Of a stretch of 64,000 nt of DNA, positions 55,398 through 63,998 are shown one piece after another. Origin of the DNA: Pseudomonadota bacterium. Its GTDB lineage: Bacteria > Pseudomonadota > Gammaproteobacteria > Burkholderiales > Burkholderiaceae_B. The position numbers were made by a program, and so were the translations under genes. The notes beneath the pieces were generated by a model, which saw only the letters and a list, made by a program, of their open reading frames with translations, searched no databases and was not told the origin of the DNA. Location of the stretch: assembly GCA_023439305.1 (NCBI GenBank), contig JAEXOO010000029.1, positions 155,134-219,133 of the forward strand, in the 5' to 3' direction. How positions within the stretch are numbered: the first letter of the stretch is position 1; the number at the start of each line of letters is the position of its first letter.

Positions 55398-55946
55398 ATG
55401 GGATCCTCTCGACTCATCAAGAAATACCCCAATCGACGTCTGTACGACACGCAGGCCAGTGCTTACATTACTCTGGCCGATGTCAAGCAGCTTGTCCTGT
55501 CGGGCGAGGAATTCACGGTCGTCGATGCCAAAAGCAACGAAGACCTGACCCGCAGCATTCTGCTGCAAATCATCCTCGAGGAAGAAAGCGGCGGGGTTCC
55601 CATGTTCTCCACTCCCGTGCTGATGCAGATCATCCGTTTCTACGGCAATGCCATGCAGGGGGTCATGGGCTCCTACCTGGAAAAAAATATCCAGGCCTTC
55701 ATGGAAATCCAGGAGCGCATGACCGAGCAATCCAAAGGCATGTATGGGCCGCAGTTCGGCCCGGAGGCCTGGGCGCAGTTCATGAATGTGCAGGCGCCTA
55801 TCATGCAGTCGGTCATGAATAACTATATAGACCAGAGCAAGAACCTGTTCGTGCAGATGCAGGACCAGATGCAGGACCAGACGCGGCAGATGTTTTCCGT
55901 ATTTCCCTTCGGCAATCCGGCCGGAGGCAAAGACAAGAAAGGCTAA
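55398..55946 (+). CDS. phaR: PHA synthesis repressor PhaR
   Basis: A 182-residue DNA- and PHA-binding regulator that represses phasin genes until polymer forms. The N-terminal domain is diagnostic (RLIKKYPNRRLYDTQASAYITLADVK), followed by a central helical domain and a Gln/Met-rich coiled C-terminal part. Its stop is 9 bases from the stop of the convergent acyltransferase gene, with no hairpin between. Confidence 0.94.
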   Translation: MGSSRLIKKYPNRRLYDTQASAYITLADVKQLVLSGEEFTVVDAKSNEDLTRSILLQIILEEESGGVPMFSTPVLMQIIRFYGNAMQGVMGSYLEKNIQAFMEIQERMTEQSKGMYGPQFGPEAWAQFMNVQAPIMQSVMNNYIDQSKNLFVQMQDQMQDQTRQMFSVFPFGNPAGGKDKKG

Positions 55947-55955
55947 GTCTGCGCA

Positions 55956-57104
55956 TCAGGCCGGCGGCTCGCCGGTCTTGAAAGGAGAGTGGGCCGCCAG
56001 CTCGTCGCGATAGCGGTCCACATGGCCCTGCTCCTCGTCCAGGAAATCCTGGATGGCCTGCATAAAGCGGGGATCCGACACCCAGTGCGCCGAGCACGTT
56101 GGCGTAGGCAGCAGCCCGCGCGACAGCTTGTGTTCCCCCTGGGCGCCACCTTCGAAGCGTTGCAGTCGTTCCCGTACGCAGTAGCGTATGGCCTGCTGAT
56201 AGCAGGTTTCGAAATGCAGCCCCGGCACATAGTGCGTGCAACCCCAATAGCGTCCATACAATGACTGACCGTCGCGCAGCAACAGGGCGCAGGCGACCGG
56301 CCTTCCCTCTTGGTGGGCCAGGATCAGGACCATACTCTCGGGCATGTGCAGGTGCAGGCGCTCGAAGAAATCGAGGCTCAGGTAGGGCGTCTGCCCGCGT
56401 TCCATATAGGTGTTGGCGTAACACTGGTAAAAGTAGTCCAGTTCGGCGGCGCTAATCTGCGCGCCGTGGCGATGCTCAAACACAATGCCTTGCTCGGCTA
56501 TTTTGCGACTGTCCTGGCGCAGCTTCTTGCGCTTTTGCTGAGTCAGGCTGGCCAGGAATTGTTCGTAATCCTGATAGTTCTGATTCAGCCAATGAAACTG
56601 GACATCGTGGCGGATCATGAATCCGGCCTGCTCCAAGGCATATCTGTCCTGCGGGTCCGGGAACAGCACATGAACAGATGAAAGTTGGTTGTCCTGGGCC
56701 AGGTGCACCAGTTGCTGCGCGAGCAGCTTCTTGTCCGTCCCGTTACGCGCCAGCAGGCGTGTGCCGCTCACGGGCGTGAAGGGGATTGCGCCGAGCAGTT
56801 TGGGGTAATACGCCAGGCCGTGTCGCTGGTAGGCTTGAGCCCAGGCTTGATCAAAGACGTATTCTCCGCGCGAGTGCTGCTTCAGATAGAGCGGAACGGC
56901 TCCGCACAAGAGTTCCTGCCGATGCATCAGCAAGAAATTCATGCTCCAACCTGTGCGTGGACTGGCGCAGTCGCTCTCTTGTAGTGCGGACAGAAAGGCA
57001 TGGCGTAAAAACACGTGATCTCCCGCCAGTTCGTCCCAATCCTGGGCGGCGATCTGATCCAATCGTGTCAGGAGGGAGAAGCGGGCGGATTCGAAGTTCG
57101 ACAT
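55956..57104 (-). CDS. Peptidogalycan/FemAB-like acyltransferase (COG3146)
   Basis: A 382-residue protein of the GNAT-fold COG3146 (DUF482) family. Typical sequence includes VFLRHAFLSALQESDCASPRTGW, QKRKKLRQDSRKIAEQGI and LYGRYWGCTHYVPGLHFETCYQQ, and the C-terminus has EGGAQGEHKLSRGLLPTPTCSAHW. Such proteins are predicted to transfer acyl or aminoacyl groups, but no substrate is established. Convergent with phaR and divergent from the exported protein gene. Confidence 0.87.
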   Translation of the reverse strand: MSNFESARFSLLTRLDQIAAQDWDELAGDHVFLRHAFLSALQESDCASPRTGWSMNFLLMHRQELLCGAVPLYLKQHSRGEYVFDQAWAQAYQRHGLAYYPKLLGAIPFTPVSGTRLLARNGTDKKLLAQQLVHLAQDNQLSSVHVLFPDPQDRYALEQAGFMIRHDVQFHWLNQNYQDYEQFLASLTQQKRKKLRQDSRKIAEQGIVFEHRHGAQISAAELDYFYQCYANTYMERGQTPYLSLDFFERLHLHMPESMVLILAHQEGRPVACALLLRDGQSLYGRYWGCTHYVPGLHFETCYQQAIRYCVRERLQRFEGGAQGEHKLSRGLLPTPTCSAHWVSDPRFMQAIQDFLDEEQGHVDRYRDELAAHSPFKTGEPPA

Positions 57105-57221
57105 GTAAATATTGGTAAGGAGGAGGGCTCGGGGGCGGGCCAGCCGCAGTAGCGCCGGGCTGGATTTGTATACTAGCCAGCGTTGCGTTCTATGGGAAGG
57201 ACTGCCGGAGGTTGGACTGGG

Positions 57222-58217
57222 ATGAGCCGACGCCGGTCGGTCGTGATAATGATGAAGAAAAAGCTGATAGGCGGCTGGGTCCTTGCGACCGCAGCCATGA
57301 CGGCCCAGGCGATGCCTGCCTGCGATTATTTGCTCGAGCGCGCGGGCATTTCAGCTCAAGACGGCGTGCAGATGCAGGTTCGTGACGAAGAGGGGAGCTG
57401 TATAGTCCGCCATGGGCAATGGGACGCGGTGAGCTCCTCCATGATTGTCGCGTTTGAGGAGTTGAGATTCAGCGGGACGGGGTTGGAGCCGAAGGAGTGG
57501 GGCGATCTACCCCAGGCGGTCAGGCTGGAGGTGTCGGGCATCTATATCTTGACGGGCCGCCTGCCGGGGCAGGACTACCTGATGCGCCTGCAGGCCCGGC
57601 CCATGCGTTTCGGGCTGGCTTATGAATGGATGCCGCAAAGCGGACAATTGCGCGTGGAGCGCGCTGTGCTTAAAGGGGAAAGCCTGCGCGAGATCGGCTT
57701 GCAAGCGACGGCCCTTATAGCAGAGCGTATCGGGCAGCCCCTGCGTATCGATGATTTGCAGGGTGCAAAACTGCAGGCGCTGAGTTTTCGCCTGGATAAT
57801 GCAAGCCTGGTCCAGAGCATGATCATGCCTGTGGTGGTGTCGAGCATCAGCCTGTACGAAGACCCCAAGCCTGCGATCGAGGCGGGTTTGTTGGCCGCGC
57901 GCACGGCGGTCATGGTGATGCCCGCGGCCACAGCGTCGGCGTCCAGCCGCAAAGCCCTGTTGGAGTTCATTGGCGAATTGCCTGCTCCCGACGGGCGCTT
58001 GGATGTGACATTGACGTTTGATCCGCCGTTGGACAGCGTGGGGCTGGCGCAGGTCGGTTCTTTGGGCGAGGCGCGTAAGGCGTTGTCCAGCATGAAGATC
58101 CAGGCTCGCTACGACAAGGGGCAATTGCCGGCCGCCTATGTGCGTGTACGCGACTGGTTGCGCAGTGTGCTGGCTGCTTCCAGGGGCAGGCCAGAGGCAG
58201 AGGGGCGACCGGAGTGA
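57222..58217 (+). CDS. Exported protein of unknown function
   Basis: A 331-residue protein with an N-terminal signal sequence (hydrophobic GGWVLATAAMTAQAM after a basic stretch) and a periplasmic body of beta-rich, weakly charged sequence. The ATG at 57222 is chosen because GGAGG lies 10 bases upstream; ATGs at 57249 and 57252 would also leave a signal peptide. I do not recognise a family. A segment SSRKALLEFIGELPAPDGRLDVTLTF hints at a repeated barrel or lipid-binding fold, but this is a guess. It has no co-oriented partner upstream. Confidence 0.7.
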   Translation: MSRRRSVVIMMKKKLIGGWVLATAAMTAQAMPACDYLLERAGISAQDGVQMQVRDEEGSCIVRHGQWDAVSSSMIVAFEELRFSGTGLEPKEWGDLPQAVRLEVSGIYILTGRLPGQDYLMRLQARPMRFGLAYEWMPQSGQLRVERAVLKGESLREIGLQATALIAERIGQPLRIDDLQGAKLQALSFRLDNASLVQSMIMPVVVSSISLYEDPKPAIEAGLLAARTAVMVMPAATASASSRKALLEFIGELPAPDGRLDVTLTFDPPLDSVGLAQVGSLGEARKALSSMKIQARYDKGQLPAAYVRVRDWLRSVLAASRGRPEAEGRPE

Positions 58218-58340
58218 TGCCAGGGTGCCTATGGATAACACTAATTAAACTGGGTTTTTGAAACCAATATAGTGTAGGCACTCAAAATTCATAATGGACA
58301 GGATGGATTCCATCCTGCTGCCCTCTACCAAGGAGACAAT

Positions 58341-59036
58341 GTGCATCAGATTTGCATTTCGCCCACCATTCTGGCTCGCGTGCAGCATTTGCGCGGCCCC
58401 CAGAGTGCCAGCGTAGATATAGACTGGAGCAGGACGGCCCATCTGATCATCGACATGCAAAATGGCTTTCTGGAGGTCGGCGCGCCTGTGGAAGTGCCGC
58501 CGGCGCGCGAGATCGTGGACAATATCAATCGTGTGACGGCCGCTGTCAGACACGCGGGCGGGCGCAATGTCTTCTTGCGCTATACCTACGACCCGGACGA
58601 GGCTACGCCCTGGACGCGCTGGTACGATCATTTCTGTACCCCAGCCGCTGCCCAGGGGGCGCGACTGGGGTTTGCGCGCGGCGCGCATGGACATCAACTC
58701 TGGCCTTTGCTGGATGTGCAGGACAGCGATCTGCTGGTCGACAAGACGCGTTTCAGCGCCTTCACGCCGGGAACCTGCGACCTGCACGAGCGCTTGCAGG
58801 CCATGGGGGTGGATACGCTGATCATTTCCGGTACGCTGACCAATTGCTGTTCGGAAAGTACGGCCCGAGATGCTCATCAACTCAATTACCGGGTGATCTT
58901 CCTGGCCGATGCCAATGCCACGCTGACGGACGAGGAGCACAATGCTTCCTTGAACAATCTGTGTGCCTATTTCATTGATCTGATGCGGGTCGACGAGTTG
59001 CTCCCGCTGGCAGCGCACAAGGCAGTCAGCGCTTGA
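58341..59036 (+). CDS. Isochorismatase-family cysteine hydrolase
   Basis: A 231-residue hydrolase with the catalytic triad of the family: Asp38 in IIDMQNGF, Lys near 135 in DKTRFSAF and Cys in SGTLTNCCSESTARDA. Members cleave amides, ureido groups or isochorismate. Translation starts at a GTG with AAGGAG 5 bases upstream; an overlapping ATG two bases earlier is in another frame and leads nowhere. Substrate unknown. The peroxiredoxin gene follows after 105 bases. Confidence 0.88.
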   Translation: MHQICISPTILARVQHLRGPQSASVDIDWSRTAHLIIDMQNGFLEVGAPVEVPPAREIVDNINRVTAAVRHAGGRNVFLRYTYDPDEATPWTRWYDHFCTPAAAQGARLGFARGAHGHQLWPLLDVQDSDLLVDKTRFSAFTPGTCDLHERLQAMGVDTLIISGTLTNCCSESTARDAHQLNYRVIFLADANATLTDEEHNASLNNLCAYFIDLMRVDELLPLAAHKAVSA

Positions 59037-59141
59037 TCCATGCCGCCCGTCGATGGCAAAAGCGGCTAGCATAGCGATAGCAAGCATAGTGCTGTCGCCG
59101 AAGTCCGCACCAGGCGGCAGCGGCCATTCAAGGAGGCTGGA

Positions 59142-59657
59142 TTGATCGTCGAAGGGATGCAATTGCCCTCTATTGCGCTGGCGGCGACCAGCGGCGAATC
59201 CGTGGACCTGGCGGCCTTGGACGGGATAGCGGTCGTGTATGTCTATCCTCGAACCAGTCCGGCGGATGGGAGCGCCATTCAGGGCTGGGATGCCCTACCC
59301 GGGGCGAGGGGATGCACGGCTCAATCCTGTGCGTTCCGGGATCATTATGCTGAGCTCAGGAAAGCCGGGGCGCAGCGCGTCTTTGGCCTGTCTGTCCAGT
59401 CGACCGCCTATCAGCGCGAGGCGGTCGAACGTTTGCACCTGCCTTTTCCTTTATTGTCAGACGAAAGCCGCAAGCTGGCCGAGGCGCTGGGATTGCCAGT
59501 GTTCGAGGCCGGTGACCTGACCTTGTTGCAACGGTTGACCTTTGTGACACAGGCGGGCAGGGTGGTGAGTGTGCTGTATCCGGTCGAGCATCCGGCGCAC
59601 AATGCTCAGGAAGTTGTGGCCTGGTTGCAGCAATACCGTAGTCGCCAGATTGAATAG
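59142..59657 (+). CDS. Peroxiredoxin (PrxQ/BCP-like)
   Basis: A 171-residue thioredoxin-fold peroxidase. The active site contains Cys58 and Cys63 in GCTAQSCAFRDHYAEL, the PrxQ pattern of a peroxidatic cysteine with a resolving cysteine five residues later. The region before it (YPRTSPADGS...LPGARG) differs from classical BCP and may alter specificity. The TTG at 59142 is supported by AAGGAGG 6 bases upstream; an ATG at residue 6 is the alternative. Confidence 0.85.
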   Translation: MIVEGMQLPSIALAATSGESVDLAALDGIAVVYVYPRTSPADGSAIQGWDALPGARGCTAQSCAFRDHYAELRKAGAQRVFGLSVQSTAYQREAVERLHLPFPLLSDESRKLAEALGLPVFEAGDLTLLQRLTFVTQAGRVVSVLYPVEHPAHNAQEVVAWLQQYRSRQIE

Positions 59658-59659
59658 AC

Positions 59660-59692
59660 GAAAAAAAACCAGGCCTTGGCCTGGTTTTTTTA
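59660..59692. terminator. Bidirectional terminator between the peroxiredoxin gene and tRNA-fMet
   Basis: AACCAGGCC-TT-GGCCTGGTT with A run before and T run after. Confidence 0.9.
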
Positions 59693-59723
59693 GAAATTGC
59701 CATGAAAGGCTATTTCCTGTATT

Positions 59724-59800
<77 letters not shown>

Positions 59801-60489
59801 TCAGAGAAGTAACTATAACACGTTTTTTGATTATGTACATAGTGTGACGGTTTTATTTTCGCAGTTTCCGCTTTTTTTTGCCGAACGCGGCGTGCTCAAC
59901 ACGTCTTGGGCTTTCTTTGGACCGATTTTCTTGCGTCACGCCGGTCGTGATGGTGTAATACGTACTGTGAGTACGGTTATGGCTTGACTGGCATTTCAAA
60001 AAGCTCAAACGCGCGAGCAGCCTTCCGTACACCGTCTAGATCTTGTCGACTAGCACGGCGCTGTTATTGGCAGCCGGCCCCTTTGATCCATCAGGCGCCC
60101 CGGCAACGAATTTCTCTGTTTCAGCTTAGGCAGTCGGTGGCCCGGTTCGGTCATGCTGCGCGCCGTTCTTCGGCGTCTGGTCAGATGCCAGCAATTGCCT
60201 TCATTGTTCCTTGTGCTGTTTTTGCGCCGGCTGGGCTGGCGCGGATTCATCCCGGTATTGTTCCTGGACTTATCCAAGCATGTATCAATCCGCTATTTAC
60301 CTACTGCCTGCCTCTGCGGCCTTGTCGGCCTGGACCGCTGCGCCTGCCTGCGTGATCGCTGGCGCGGCGGGTGGCGTTTCCAGGCAAGCCGCCGCTGTGG
60401 CTGGAAAAGGACAACAAAAAAGCCAGCTCGCAATGGCTGGCTTTTCTGGTTTGCCGTTAAAGGCGTTTAGTGCCCGGCATTTGGAATTC
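59801..60489. other. Gene-poor spacer between the two initiator tRNA genes
   Basis: About 690 bases with no convincing protein gene. The first part is AT-rich (T tracts, the palindrome TATGTACATA near 59835), and CGTACT-GTG-AGTACG lies near 59965. The second part is GC-rich with many short frames, none recognisable. The hairpin at 60413-60445 ends in a T run, implying a transcript, possibly a small RNA or a decayed gene. Confidence 0.5.
60413..60445. terminator. Terminator-like hairpin in the tRNA spacer
   Basis: AAAAGCCAGC-TCGCAATG-GCTGGCTTTT, flanked by A and T tracts, so it could act in either direction, for example for the tRNA copy 2 transcript on the minus strand. Confidence 0.75.
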
Positions 60490-60566
<77 letters not shown>

Positions 60567-60636
60567 TCAAGAAAATGAATATACCATTGAAACTTTACCT
60601 TATGCAAGTATCGTCTTACAGTGAGGCTTTCCAGCA

Positions 60637-61449
60637 GTGACCGAAAGTGAAATAATTCGCGTCCTGGAGACCGCACTACTGTGTGCGCGCCAACCGATGA
60701 ACAGCGCTGAATTGCGCAAGATGTTCGTGGCGCCGGAGGTGTCGGGCGATGACTTGCGCCGCTATCTGGCCTTGTTGCAGTTGGACTGGAAAGAGCGGGG
60801 GCTGGAGCTGGTTCAGGTGGCCAGTGGCTGGCGCTTTCAAAGCCGTCCAGCCATGCAGGGATTCTTGTCCCGCCTGAGCCTGGAGCGTCCGCCCAAGTAT
60901 TCTCGCGCTGTGCTGGAGACCCTGGCCATCATTGCCTGGCGCCAGCCGGTCACGCGCGGTGATATCGAAGACATACGTGGCGTCAGTGTTTCGACTCAGA
61001 TCGTTCGAACCCTGGAGGACAGGGGGTGGATCGAAGTGCTGGGCTATCGTGATGCGCCGGGTCGTCCTGCCTTGCTGGGTACGACGCGGCAGTTTCTGAA
61101 TGATCTCGGATTGCGCTCGCTGGATGAATTACCGGCGGTCGAGTCCATGGATTCCCTGGATATTTTGGCCCAGTTGCCCGCCGGCGCAGAAGCGGTGGAG
61201 CAAGGTGCTCAGTCGCAAGACGCGCTGCTGGAGCAGGGAGCCTCGGATGGACGGGTGACTGGAAGCGGGCAGTCCCAATCCACCGCCCAAGGCGGTGCAG
61301 TGGATGAACCGTCCGGGCCCATTGTGTTGGAGACGGCCCAGGCTGTCATGGAATTTGATCCGGCTTCGCTGGAGTCGGTGTCGGCGGATGCCGGCCGACC
61401 TGGCGCGGAGCCGTCGGAAGAAATAAAAAACTCTGGAGTAAATGATTAA
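60637..61449 (+). CDS. scpB: Segregation and condensation protein B
   Basis: A 270-residue kleisin-associated subunit of the SMC-ScpAB chromosome condensation complex. It has two winged helices; the characteristic segments are SRAVLETLAIIAWRQPVTRGDIEDIRGVSV and ALLGTTRQFLNDLGL. The C-terminal ~80 residues are low-complexity and acidic, beyond the usual fold. Starts at a GTG. Two bases separate it from rluB, a pairing common in proteobacteria; scpA is not adjacent. Confidence 0.92.
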   Translation: MTESEIIRVLETALLCARQPMNSAELRKMFVAPEVSGDDLRRYLALLQLDWKERGLELVQVASGWRFQSRPAMQGFLSRLSLERPPKYSRAVLETLAIIAWRQPVTRGDIEDIRGVSVSTQIVRTLEDRGWIEVLGYRDAPGRPALLGTTRQFLNDLGLRSLDELPAVESMDSLDILAQLPAGAEAVEQGAQSQDALLEQGASDGRVTGSGQSQSTAQGGAVDEPSGPIVLETAQAVMEFDPASLESVSADAGRPGAEPSEEIKNSGVND

Positions 61450-61451
61450 AA

Positions 61452-63176
61452 ATGACTGATTCGCACGAGACGAAGACAGCCCCTGCATCCGACGCCCAAG
61501 ATGGCGCCGGCAAGAACGCTCGCCCCAAGGGGCAAGGGCGCAAGCTGCGCACACCATTCCGCCGCCGCCGAGGCGATGCCGCGCAAGAAGCGTCGCCGCG
61601 CCAACGCGAGTCTGCCGAGGGGGTTGCGTCGGCAGAGGCATCGCCCAAGCCGGCGCGTTCGCAGAACCGACGTAAGCCCACTGCTGGTCACAATAACAAC
61701 AACAACAACAACAACAACAACAACCGCCGTCCGGCGGGGCAGGCTGCTCGCGGCGGTCGCGGGCGTGCGCAGCCATCGGCGGATGATGCGCCTGTGGTCA
61801 TGCTGGAGGGGGATGATGACATCGCCTTCAGCCATCTGGATAAGCAGGCCCGCCTTGCGCAGAAGCTGGGCAAGTACATGGGCAGCGAGCTGATTCAGCC
61901 CAAGCTGCATAAAGTGCTGGCGGAGGCGGGCATAGGTTCGCGCCGCGAAATGGAGGAAATGATTGTCGCGGGTCGCGTGTCCGTGAACGGCGAGCCGGCG
62001 CATATCGGGCAGCGGGTCGGGGCTGACGACAAGGTGCGCGTCAATGGGTTGCTGGTTAATCGTGCTGGCGGCAAGCGTCCGCCTCGGGTGATTCTGTATC
62101 ACAAGCCGGCAGGCGAAATCGTCACTCATGATGATCCTGAAGGGCGTGCCACTGTGTTTGGCCGCCTGCCTTCGCTGAAGGTCGGCAAATGGCTGTCGGT
62201 GGGGCGTCTGGATCTGAATACCGAAGGTCTGCTGATCTTCACGACATCCGGCGATATTGCCAACCGTATGATGCACCCGCGCTACGGCGCTGAGCGCGAG
62301 TACGCGGTGCGCGTGCTGGGCGAGCTGACTGAAGAGCAAATGCAGTCCCTGCGCGACGGCATCCAGCTCGAAGACGGCCCGGCCAAGTTCGGCTTGTTGG
62401 AATATCTGGGTGGCGAGGGCAGCAACCGCTGGTACCGGGTCATCATCCAGGAAGGGCGCAATCGTGAAGTCCGTCGTATGTTCGAGGCGATGGGCCTGAC
62501 CGTCAGCCGATTGATACGGACCCGTTTCGGCGAAGTCGGCCTGCCCAAGAATCTGCGTCGCGGACGTTGGGAAGAGCTGGATTCGGATCTGGTGCTGGCT
62601 TTCATGCTGCGCTTGGGATTGGTCAAGGATGGCGACGAAGAGGGCGGCCATCAGCGTCGTGAGCGTCAGCCGCTGTCGCATGACAGTGCCTTGCCTCCCG
62701 GCTTTGGCACGCTGGAGCACAATGGTCTGAGCGGCGCGCGCATTGGGCGCGGCGGCCGTTTGGCGGCAGGGCGCGCCCGCCCGGCGCGGGGCGCCCAGGT
62801 GAACGAAAAAGCCAACGGCGCTTTGTTCATCAGCGGCGGTCTGGCTAATGGCCATCCGGATGCGGGGCGCCGGGAATCGAGCGGCTATCGTCAGCGCAGC
62901 GAGACCTCGCGCGGCGAGCAGGGTGGCCGCCGCCAGCGCTCCGAGCAGCAGCCGCGCGGGGGTGCTCAGGCGCGTGGGCCGCAGGATGGACGCCCGTCCG
63001 CTCGCCGCAAGCCGGGGGCGGATCGTGCGGGCGCGGGTCAGGGGGCGGGGCAGGGGCCTCGCGCCGCCGCCAAGAAGCCGACGACGGTGGTGCGCCGCCG
63101 CACACGCAAGGACGACGACTGGCAGCCCGCTGGCGTAGCGGCTCACGAATCCCAGTTGGGGCGTGGGCGTCGCTAG
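61452..63176 (+). CDS. rluB: 23S rRNA pseudouridine synthase RluB with long disordered extensions
   Basis: A 574-residue protein, about twice the E. coli enzyme length. The catalytic core (about residues 145-400) has an S4 domain (VLAEAGIGSRREMEEMIVAGRVSVNG) and the catalytic-aspartate motif GRLDLNTEGLLIF, plus EGRNREVRRMFEAMGLTVSRLIR. The first ~145 residues are basic and disordered and contain a run of about 11 Asn. The last ~170 residues are Arg/Gly/Gln/Ala-rich, resembling RNA-binding tails. Shares an operon with scpB. Confidence 0.92.
   Translation: MTDSHETKTAPASDAQDGAGKNARPKGQGRKLRTPFRRRRGDAAQEASPRQRESAEGVASAEASPKPARSQNRRKPTAGHNNNNNNNNNNNRRPAGQAARGGRGRAQPSADDAPVVMLEGDDDIAFSHLDKQARLAQKLGKYMGSELIQPKLHKVLAEAGIGSRREMEEMIVAGRVSVNGEPAHIGQRVGADDKVRVNGLLVNRAGGKRPPRVILYHKPAGEIVTHDDPEGRATVFGRLPSLKVGKWLSVGRLDLNTEGLLIFTTSGDIANRMMHPRYGAEREYAVRVLGELTEEQMQSLRDGIQLEDGPAKFGLLEYLGGEGSNRWYRVIIQEGRNREVRRMFEAMGLTVSRLIRTRFGEVGLPKNLRRGRWEELDSDLVLAFMLRLGLVKDGDEEGGHQRRERQPLSHDSALPPGFGTLEHNGLSGARIGRGGRLAAGRARPARGAQVNEKANGALFISGGLANGHPDAGRRESSGYRQRSETSRGEQGGRRQRSEQQPRGGAQARGPQDGRPSARRKPGADRAGAGQGAGQGPRAAAKKPTTVVRRRTRKDDDWQPAGVAAHESQLGRGRR
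61692..61724 (+). repeat. Trinucleotide (AAC) microsatellite in rluB
   Basis: AAT followed by ten AAC codons, an in-frame tandem repeat encoding polyasparagine. Slippage would change protein length without shifting the frame. Confidence 0.9.
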
Positions 63177-63263
63177 GGCCGGGATGCGCCGGACCCGGTG
63201 TCCGGCGCAGCGTGTTGTCCTGGGGCTGTAAGGCCGTGTGAATGCACGTATTTTCCGGTTTTC

Positions 63264-63272
63264 TGGTAGAAT
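63264..63272 (+). promoter_or_regulatory. Extended -10 promoter of the rimP operon
   Basis: TGGTAGAAT combines an upstream TG with the -10 hexamer TAGAAT. No good -35 is seen. Transcription would start near 63279, giving a leader of about 228 bases. Confidence 0.5.
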
Positions 63273-63283
63273 AAAGAACTTGG

Positions 63284-63499
63284 CTCAGTGGCGTTTGTGC
63301 CGCCTGGGTCTTTTTTGATGCTGCGTGCCAGCGATAGGGCCTGCGTTTTCTGCTGCATGCAGGGGCGGGCAATCTCCAGCCTCGTTGCGCTTGCAGCATG
63401 GTGGATCGTACGTTGGCAATGCATAAGGTCGACGCCGTTTGCAAAACAGGCGGTCGGTCGGCATGGTGACCATGGGCTGGCGTACAGCCCATTTTTTTT
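63284..63499 (+). promoter_or_regulatory. rimP leader with two terminator-like hairpins
   Basis: Hairpin one (63284-63310, CTCA/TGGG and GGCG/CGCC stems) is followed by TCTTTTTT. Hairpin two, ATGGGCTG-GCGTA-CAGCCCAT (63472-63492), runs into TTTTTTTT and ends only 7 bases before the rimP ATG. Together they look like a transcription attenuator controlling rimP-nusA and following genes. No protein gene is recognised in 63177-63506. Confidence 0.65.
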
Positions 63500-63506
63500 G
63501 GATTTT

Positions 63507-63998
63507 ATGGCAGACATTTTAGCTTTGGCACAAGAGACCCTGGCAGGCACCGAATACGAGCTGGTGGACGTGGAACGCGCACCGCTGGGCCTGCTGCGAG
63601 TGGTCATTGATCATCCCGAAGGCGTGCGTATCGAGCACTGCGAGTGGGTGTCCAAACAATTGTCTCGCGTTTTCGAAGTCGAGAACGTCGACTATGCGCG
63701 CCTTGAAGTCACCTCGCCGGGGATAGACCGCCCCTTGCTGCGCATTGGTGATTTCGTGCGCTTTGCCGGCCAGCGCGTGCAGGTGCGCCTGCACGAGGCG
63801 ATCGATAGTCACAAGACATTCGTGGGTACGCTCCACGCACCAGAGGGCGTCTCGCCTGCCGACGTGCCTCTGAATACCGTTTTTAGGCTGGAACTGGACG
63901 AAGCATCGGGCAAGCTGACGCAGGTCGAATTCACCTATGACCAGGTGGATCGTGCCAAATTGGATCCCGTTCTTGATTTCAAGGGTAAGAAGCGATGA
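63507..63998 (+). CDS. rimP: Ribosome maturation factor RimP
   Basis: A 163-residue factor for 30S subunit assembly. Family motifs are GTEYELVDVERAPLGLLRVVIDHPEGV, EHCEWVSKQLSRVFEVE and the highly conserved EVTSPGIDRPL. ATG 63507 gives the usual length; the frame is open upstream through the leader. Only a weak ribosome binding site exists because the T run of the leader hairpin abuts the start. The stop overlaps a further ATG (ATGA). Confidence 0.94.
   Translation: MADILALAQETLAGTEYELVDVERAPLGLLRVVIDHPEGVRIEHCEWVSKQLSRVFEVENVDYARLEVTSPGIDRPLLRIGDFVRFAGQRVQVRLHEAIDSHKTFVGTLHAPEGVSPADVPLNTVFRLELDEASGKLTQVEFTYDQVDRAKLDPVLDFKGKKR

Noticed and set aside
60153..60470. 105-codon frame in the tRNA spacer with hydrophobic and Arg/Cys-rich sequence
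   Set aside because: Reads through the hairpin at 60413-60445, odd composition and no ribosome binding site.
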